Positions 58,916-64,000 of a stretch of DNA of 64,000 nt are shown here, piece after piece. The stretch covers positions 58,388 through 122,387 of the forward strand of contig NZ_JAIWJA010000014.1 in NCBI RefSeq assembly GCF_020515695.1, given 5' to 3'. Source of the stretch: Pseudomonas sp. MWU16-30317 (GTDB lineage Bacteria; Pseudomonadota; Gammaproteobacteria; Pseudomonadales; Pseudomonadaceae). Each line of letters begins with the position of its first letter. Position 1 is the first letter of the stretch. Made by a program: the position numbers and the translations under genes. The notes beneath the pieces are model-generated. The model did not search any database. It was not told the origin of the DNA and worked only from the letters and a program-made list of their open reading frames with translations.

Positions 58916-60439
58916 CTATTGTTGGGATTTTAATGAGGGGGGTAGCAGTGCTGCAGGTACATCCTGATAGCAAATAGGTCTCAGGAAGCGTTCGATGGCA
59001 ACGGTACCAACTGACGACGTCCGCGAGTCCGACGTTGAAGGAAATGGGCCACCATGAACCATGGCTTTGCTGACCTCTACCCCTGTCGGAAAACCATTGA
59101 AGAGAATGCGCCCTGCTAGCCGCTCAAGCAGCGGCATTAGTTTTTCAGCTATGTGAAAGTCCCCTTCATCCGCATGGATAGTGGCCGTCAGTTGCCCATC
59201 CAGTGAAGAAACGATCTTGAGCATTTCCCCCATATCCTTGCACCTGACCAACACGCCACTTGGGCCGAAGTTCTCCGCATGCAGCTCTGGCGCCACCAGG
59301 AAAGCAGCAGCACTTATGGCAAACAAGGCGGCTTGGGGCTCATACGTTTCTGTAGGTACTGGAGATTCACCTACAAGCACCGCTGCGCCAGAAGTGCGAA
59401 GTGCGGCAAGGCCCAGACTATAGGAGGAATGGATACCAGGCGTCAGCATCGTGGCCGGTTTGCTAATCGCCAAGGCATTTACCACCGCCGCCTCAAAACG
59501 CTCCAAATCCTCTCCCTCAATGGCAATAAGCAGACCAGGGTTGGTACAAAACTGCCCACTACCCAAGGCTAGGGAAGATACGAAACGTTCTGCGAGCTCT
59601 GGGGCGCTTCGTTCCAGGATGGCGGGCAGCAAAAATACTGGATTGATGCTGCTCATCTCCGCATAGACTGGAATCGGAACAGGCCGAGACTGGGCGATGC
59701 GTACAAGCGCCAAACCAACATGACGCGACCCAGTAAATCCAACTGCCTGAATAAGCGGATGCCCAACTAAAGCCTGCCCTAAGGTTATGCCTGGGTCGAC
59801 GACCATCGAGAATACGCCATCCGGCATTTCAGTCTTCTTGGCAGCCCCAATCACCGCCCTTGCTACCAATTCGCTGGTGCCTAGATGGGCAGGATGGGCT
59901 TTCACGATAACTGGACAACCCGCTGCCAGGGCAGCGGCGGTGTCCCCACCGGCGACGGAAAATGCCAAGGGGAAATTACTGGCGCCAAATACAGCAACGG
60001 GCCCCACGCCAATCCGGCGTAGACGTAGATCTGGGCGTCCACCTTCAACACCCTGCTCAATGACCGCTCCGTCCCAATCACCGTCCCTGAGGAGCTCAGC
60101 AAACATCCGGAGTTGCTTAACCGTGCGCTGACATTCGCCGCGCAGCCTGGTTTTAGGCAATCCCGTTTCGAGATGAGCACGCTCGATGAGTGCCTCCCCT
60201 AAATCAAGGATGCCCTCAGCAATCGCTTCCAACCAGTCTGCACGCTGTGCTCCGGGTAACGCTCGGAACGTATTGAAGCAGCCATCTGCAAGGGAACACG
60301 CGCGTTCCAAGTCCTCCAATGTGTTACCACCGAATGATGGCTGCACAGCGTCACCGGTAACTGCAGCGAGTGGGGCGACCGCATCGGCGGTACCCCTGAT
60401 TGGTGTGAAGCCAATAAACGACTCACCAAGAATTCGCAC
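58916..60439 (-). CDS. Alpha-ketoglutarate-semialdehyde-type dehydrogenase
   Basis: A 507-residue NAD(P)-dependent aldehyde dehydrogenase. The cofactor region VFGASNFPLAFSVAGGDTAA, the PVPVYAEMSSINPVF-type segment and the catalytic Cys in LGSGQFCTNPGL are those of the subfamily that oxidises 2,5-dioxopentanoate to 2-oxoglutarate in sugar-acid and hydroxyproline catabolism. The exact aldehyde here is unproven. It starts a few bases after the ThDP-enzyme gene, as second gene of that operon. Confidence 0.87.
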   Translation of the reverse strand: MRILGESFIGFTPIRGTADAVAPLAAVTGDAVQPSFGGNTLEDLERACSLADGCFNTFRALPGAQRADWLEAIAEGILDLGEALIERAHLETGLPKTRLRGECQRTVKQLRMFAELLRDGDWDGAVIEQGVEGGRPDLRLRRIGVGPVAVFGASNFPLAFSVAGGDTAAALAAGCPVIVKAHPAHLGTSELVARAVIGAAKKTEMPDGVFSMVVDPGITLGQALVGHPLIQAVGFTGSRHVGLALVRIAQSRPVPIPVYAEMSSINPVFLLPAILERSAPELAERFVSSLALGSGQFCTNPGLLIAIEGEDLERFEAAVVNALAISKPATMLTPGIHSSYSLGLAALRTSGAAVLVGESPVPTETYEPQAALFAISAAAFLVAPELHAENFGPSGVLVRCKDMGEMLKIVSSLDGQLTATIHADEGDFHIAEKLMPLLERLAGRILFNGFPTGVEVSKAMVHGGPFPSTSDSRTSSVGTVAIERFLRPICYQDVPAALLPPSLKSQQ

Positions 60440-60442
60440 GAA

Positions 60443-62110
60443 TCAAACCTCCTCCAAGCGCATCTGCGGAGTAATTTGGAGCGGATCCGTCATGAGCTCG
60501 ATAAGGGATGCTACCCCGGATTTAACAGCACGTTCAAAAGCAGCCGGGAAATCCTCCGTCCGGTGAACACGCTCTGCATGTGCACCAAAGGACTTAGCAA
60601 ATGCAACAAAATCGGGATTGCTGAGCCGAGTACCGCTGACTCGACTTGGGTACGTTTTCTCCTGGTGCATCCGGATCGTGCCAAACATGCTGTTATTGAT
60701 CACCAAGGTGATCAGCGGAGCACCGAATTGCATAGCCGTCGCGAATTCCTGCGGATACATCATGAAGCAGCCATCACCTGCAAAGCAGACTACGGTTTTG
60801 TCAGGGTATTGAAGCTTCGCCGCTATTGCTGCTGGAAGCCCATAGCCCATTGCGCCGTTGGTTGGCGCGAGCTCTGTAGTCGGCGCGCGATAACGGTAGA
60901 AACGATGCAACCAGACGGTGTAATTGCCGGCACCATTGGTCAGGATCGCGTCTTCGGGCAAGGTTTCATTTAGGTAAGACATCACGCCACCCAGATCGAC
61001 GCCGGCCAGCTCGGCATGCGGCGGTGGCGGGGTGGAGTGCTTCAAATAATCAGCACGGGCGTCGCGCGTCCACTCATCCCAAGTGCGTCCCTCTACAGGG
61101 GACTGCTTAGCCATGCCGTTTGCAAAAGACTTTAGAGTAGCGAGCACGGGAAGATCTGCCTGGAAGACTCGGTTCAACTCAAAGGGATCCGGGTGCACGT
61201 GAATGAGCGTCTGAACAGGGGAAGGACTCTTGATCACTTCATAAGCCTGAGAGACTGACTCGCTCATCCGCGAGCCAATAACCAGCAGCACATCAGCGTC
61301 AGCAACGCGCTTGATCAACTCAGGCGAGCTACCGAGCCCCAGTTGCCCGACATAATGTGGGTCACGGTTATCGAACAGATCCTGGCGACGGAAAGAGGCG
61401 GCAATAGGCAGATTGTTGGCGGTCACGAATTGCTTCAGCGATTGAACCGACTCGCTGTCCCAACCAGTCCCTCCAACTACTACCAAGGGTCGCTTGCTGC
61501 GGGTTAGCATCGCCCGGATTTCGGCGATGTTTTCGGGATCCGGCGCGGTTGTTGGGACGCGCACGGCGTCGATATCCTGTACGTCAGCAGTACCAAATAG
61601 CACATCTTCTGGCAGCCCGATCACCACAGGGCCAGGACGCCCAGACATTGCTATGCTGAACGCACGACTGACGATCTCGGGAATTCGATCAATGCTCTCG
61701 ATTTCAGTTGCCCACTTGGCAAGTCCACCGAACATTTGGCGATAATCGACTTCTTGGAAGGCCTCGCGATCCCTCATGCCAGACTCAATCTGCCCGATAA
61801 ACAGGATCATCGGTGTCGAATCCTGTTTTGCGGTGTGCACACCATTGCTGGCATGAGTAGCTCCAGGCCCCCGCGTGACGAAGCAAATGCCTGGTCGGCC
61901 GGTCATTTTGCCGTAGGCATCCGCCATGTTAGAAGCGGCGCCTTCATGCCGGGAGACGATGGTGCGAATGGCGCTAGTATCGTGCAACGCATCGAGCACA
62001 GGGAGATAGCTTTCTCCAGGCACACAGTAAATGGTATCCACCGCATTGCGGATCAGCGCCTCAACCAAAATCTTTCCGCCGTTACGCGATTTTTTGTCGT
62101 CACTCATCAA
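60443..62110 (-). CDS. ThDP-dependent enzyme, acetolactate synthase-like large subunit
   Basis: A 555-residue ThDP enzyme. The N-terminal domain has SRHEGAASNMADAYGKMTG with the activating Glu; the C-terminal domain has the ThDP motif CFAGDGCFMMYPQEFATAM through VINNSMFGTIR (GDG…NN). This type covers acetolactate synthases, oxalyl/benzoylformate decarboxylases and related lyases. There is no small subunit next to it, so a catabolic 2-oxo-acid decarboxylase or carboligase is more likely than amino-acid synthesis; a partner of the 2-hydroxy-acid dehydrogenase is a reasonable idea. It is first in the operon with the aldehyde dehydrogenase. Confidence 0.85.
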   Translation of the reverse strand: MMSDDKKSRNGGKILVEALIRNAVDTIYCVPGESYLPVLDALHDTSAIRTIVSRHEGAASNMADAYGKMTGRPGICFVTRGPGATHASNGVHTAKQDSTPMILFIGQIESGMRDREAFQEVDYRQMFGGLAKWATEIESIDRIPEIVSRAFSIAMSGRPGPVVIGLPEDVLFGTADVQDIDAVRVPTTAPDPENIAEIRAMLTRSKRPLVVVGGTGWDSESVQSLKQFVTANNLPIAASFRRQDLFDNRDPHYVGQLGLGSSPELIKRVADADVLLVIGSRMSESVSQAYEVIKSPSPVQTLIHVHPDPFELNRVFQADLPVLATLKSFANGMAKQSPVEGRTWDEWTRDARADYLKHSTPPPPHAELAGVDLGGVMSYLNETLPEDAILTNGAGNYTVWLHRFYRYRAPTTELAPTNGAMGYGLPAAIAAKLQYPDKTVVCFAGDGCFMMYPQEFATAMQFGAPLITLVINNSMFGTIRMHQEKTYPSRVSGTRLSNPDFVAFAKSFGAHAERVHRTEDFPAAFERAVKSGVASLIELMTDPLQITPQMRLEEV

Positions 62111-62600
62111 TCAGATTCCTTGTTCTAAGTTTCTCAGGGCGGAGCCTGCCTGATAGTCTGCGGGCCACCTACTAAGTCGTTCCCACCCAGCAACACAGTG
62201 CGCTCAGCATAATGCAGTTTGAGGAACCGTCTTTATCGCAAGACAACGGTATTACCCCATCACTAGCTACATTAAATCATGAAGTAGCCCAGTGCCATGG
62301 GACTGGCGCATAGCAGATATTCAGCCTAAGCAACAGAGCAAAATACGCGCTTAAATCTCGAAAAAAACCTCAAAAACGCTCCAAATACGATACACCGACT
62401 ATAGCTTTATTTTTCAAATCATATAGTTATGCAGCCAGCCATAGAAACCATGAAAAAATCGTACCAAAAAACAAGGCGCTGATAATCCATGCGAATCAGG
62501 GCAAAACCGACCACCACGACCATTGCGAAATTATCTCATCGTGAGTATGTTTTTAGCGGCAACGTGCCAACCTCAACACACCTAAGAGGATGTAAAAAAG
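62111..62600. other. Divergent promoter region
   Basis: 490 bases between the ThDP operon (-) and the NTF2-like gene (+), AT-rich in the right half. No gene recognised. It contains the second copy of the shared 15-bp motif, about 200 bases before the ThDP-enzyme start. Confidence 0.5.
62307..62321. promoter_or_regulatory. Shared 15-bp motif, candidate operator (site 2)
   Basis: CGCATAGCAGATATT, identical and in the same orientation relative to its - strand operon as at 56218-56232. Probably bound by the local LysR regulator. Confidence 0.5.
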
Positions 62601-63041
62601 ATGCAAAAAAATAACAAACACATCGTCCCACTGCTGCTCTTAGCTTTTACCCTATCCGCTATCAATTTGGCTAACGCGGACGCTAACAGCGATGTACTTG
62701 CTGCTGCATCCAAATTAGACAAGGCGATGCTTAGCCGGGACTCAGCCAATCTGAGACTACTCACTGCTGATTCTTTGACCTATGGTCACACAAGCGGAAA
62801 AATCCAAACAAAAAGTGAGTTTATTGGTGAATTGGAAGCGGGGAAGACAGTGTTCAAAACACTTTCCAGCTCTAATCAGAAAGTTTTCCTAGATGGAACG
62901 ACCGCTATCGTTCGAAGCCATTTCTCGGCAGAGGTCGCAAAAGGCACCGAGACAATGCCGATGGAGATCGAAAATTTTCAAGTTTGGCAAAGCTCTCATG
63001 GCAAATGGTTACTGATTGGCCGACAAGCCTTCAAATCGTAA
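62601..63041 (+). CDS. Exported NTF2-like (DUF4440) protein
   Basis: A 146-residue periplasmic protein. The signal peptide covers about residues 1-26 (cleaved near ANADA). The mature part is a small cone-fold domain of the NTF2/DUF4440 type: VLAAASKLDKAMLSRDSANL, LTYGHTSGKIQTKSEF, and VWQSSHGKWLLIGRQAFK. Such proteins bind or convert small molecules, often in catabolic gene clusters. GAGGATG lies before the start. A role in the neighbouring pathway is possible but not shown. Confidence 0.78.
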   Translation: MQKNNKHIVPLLLLAFTLSAINLANADANSDVLAAASKLDKAMLSRDSANLRLLTADSLTYGHTSGKIQTKSEFIGELEAGKTVFKTLSSSNQKVFLDGTTAIVRSHFSAEVAKGTETMPMEIENFQVWQSSHGKWLLIGRQAFKS

Positions 63042-63701
63042 CTCGTATAGAGTTAAACTCCAAACACATCCATTTTTTTCGTTAAATCGATGCAGCGAGA
63101 ACTGTGCAGGTGCTGGTTTTTCTCAGACACCACATATTGTATCTGCACCAGTTCTCAAGCTGCGAAGGGCGTCCTACCATACCTGCAATCGTCTATATGG
63201 ATTCTCAATCCTCCACTCAGAGCGCGGATCACAGAAGGGCATGGCCTCACGAATCTGTCGCTGACGAGAGAAGCAAAATATTCGTCCCGACCGCCCGACC
63301 TCGGCGTCTGAGGGCCTTGGCTGAGCGATCAAACCGGTAGTCCCATTTCGCAATGGCTCAACTACATCCGGCGGTTCAACGGTGGGAGCTAGACTCACAA
63401 ATATCTAGTCGGCCATTTAGTGCATACCTGCTTTGCATTTTTGCCATTAACCCTACGACCCTCGGCCCTCATAATCCCGGCGAACGCAGAATTCAGGCAC
63501 ATCACCAGCGAGTCTCGGTATTTTTACAGCCACCTACAGGTTGTACTGTGCCTCCCCTGTACCGCCCTTGAACACATTCTGAAACCGGCAACAAAAAAAT
63601 GTGCATCATTCAAGGTGCATCGCACTTTTGAATGGTGTTTACATAGGAGTGGCTTAAACGACCTAGGACAGCCCTACCCACCAACAACAATGGCATATCT
63701 T
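63042..63701. other. Intergenic region before gabD-like gene
   Basis: About 660 bases. Several short open frames overlap each other and show no protein family or ribosome site. It should contain the promoter of the interrupted dehydrogenase gene. Nothing else stands out. Confidence 0.4.
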
Positions 63702-63873
63702 ATGCAAATCAAAGACACTCAGATTTTCCGCCAACAAGCCTACTGCAATGGATACTGGATTGATGCGGATGATGGTAAGACGATAGACGTCAACAATCCG
63801 GCGACCGGCCTAATTATCGGTACTGTTCCTAAGCTAGGTGCTCTCGAAACACGTCATGCCATTGAGGCGGCGC
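63702..63873 (+). pseudogene. gabD: Succinate-semialdehyde dehydrogenase, N-terminal fragment
   Basis: The opening MQIKDTQIFRQQAYCNGYW, then NNPATGLIIGTVPKLGALET and RHAIEAA, matches the start of GabD. It is cut after about 57 residues by the left end of an IS3-family element. Whether the rest of gabD lies beyond the element is outside the window. The ATG at 63702 is the usual start; one four codons upstream is possible. Confidence 0.8.
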
Positions 63874-64000
63874 TGTAGTGGTCTAATGAAACCGGACACC
63901 CATTTAGGCGAGAATGCTCGCCACAGAGAGGTGTCTGATGACCAAGCAACGTCGTACCTTTACCCCAGAGTTCAAGCGCGAGGCTGCGTGCCTGGTGCTC
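63874..64000 (+). mobile_element. IS3-family element, left end (partial)
   Basis: Begins with TGTAGTGGTCTAATGAAACC and a GGACACC block like other IS3 ends. It contains the start of orfA and runs out of the window. Confidence 0.8.
63938..64000 (+). CDS. IS3-family transposase OrfA (3' partial)
   Basis: The first 21 residues, MTKQRRTFTPEFKREAACLV and one more, are typical of IS3-group OrfA HTH proteins. The gene continues beyond the window. It is a different element from the IS2-like copy at 52364-53664. Confidence 0.85.
   Translation, partial: MTKQRRTFTPEFKREAACLVL

Noticed and set aside
1..64000. tRNA or rRNA genes and a tRNA attachment site for the ICE
   Set aside because: None found by eye; the ICE ends are probably outside this window.

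Overview
The window looks like a stretch of Pseudomonas chromosome, probably the P. syringae group or a near relative. Three things suggest this: a PFGI-1/PAPI-type integrative conjugative element (ICE) backbone, a LOV-domain hybrid histidine kinase of the kind known from P. syringae, and an InaA-type kinase. Genus and group are inferred from gene content only; no rRNA or tRNA gene was seen.

Region 1 (1-23211, + strand) is an ICE backbone. It carries DNA-processing genes (PFL_4669 family end, DUF3158, ssb, XRE regulator, topB). These are followed by a run of small accessory genes (STY4534 family, a Cys-rich protein, radC, a paralogous pair, a 238-aa unknown), nearly all preceded by GC-rich stem-loops. 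The mating-pair-formation block follows in the usual order: PilL N-domain, PFL_4693, lytic transglycosylase, PFL_4695, TraD, PFL_4697, RAQPRD, PFL_4701, PFL_4702, TIGR03750, PFL_4703, PFL_4704, PFL_4705, TIGR03751 and the VirB4-like PFL_4706 ATPase. Two cargo genes interrupt it at 14677-15678. The block stops after the ATPase. The distal genes expected next (PFL_4709-4711 types, TraG-like, relaxase TraI) are not in the window.

Region 2 (23.2-41 kb) is an accretion island. An intact tyrosine recombinase (23457-24419) has a candidate core recombination site just upstream. Next comes an AT-rich two-gene cassette, a TIR-like effector plus a Sll1717-type P-loop ATPase, which I read as a candidate anti-phage system. 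A decayed integrase copy follows, then a DUF3800 gene split by an IS5-family insertion with a 4-bp target duplication. Further on are a chemoreceptor, a response regulator with a blue-light LOV kinase, inaA, a second decayed integrase, a toxin-antitoxin pair with a frameshifted toxin, several small phage/ICE-type genes, a PAS-PAS chemoreceptor, and a third integrase remnant beside a solo IS5-like end.

Region 3 (41-52.4 kb) is rich in signalling genes: two more chemoreceptors, a GAF-EAL protein, a Bug-type binding protein, a cache-type diguanylate cyclase next to an IS21 remnant, a GGDEF-EAL protein and a histidine-kinase remnant cut by an IS3-family element.

Region 4 (53.9-64 kb) is a catabolic locus: FMN-dependent 2-hydroxy-acid dehydrogenase, class II aldolase, MFS transporter, LysR regulator, ketoglutarate-semialdehyde-type dehydrogenase and a ThDP enzyme. 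Two of its promoter regions share an identical 15-bp motif, which suggests common control. The window ends in a gabD-like gene interrupted by another IS3-family element.
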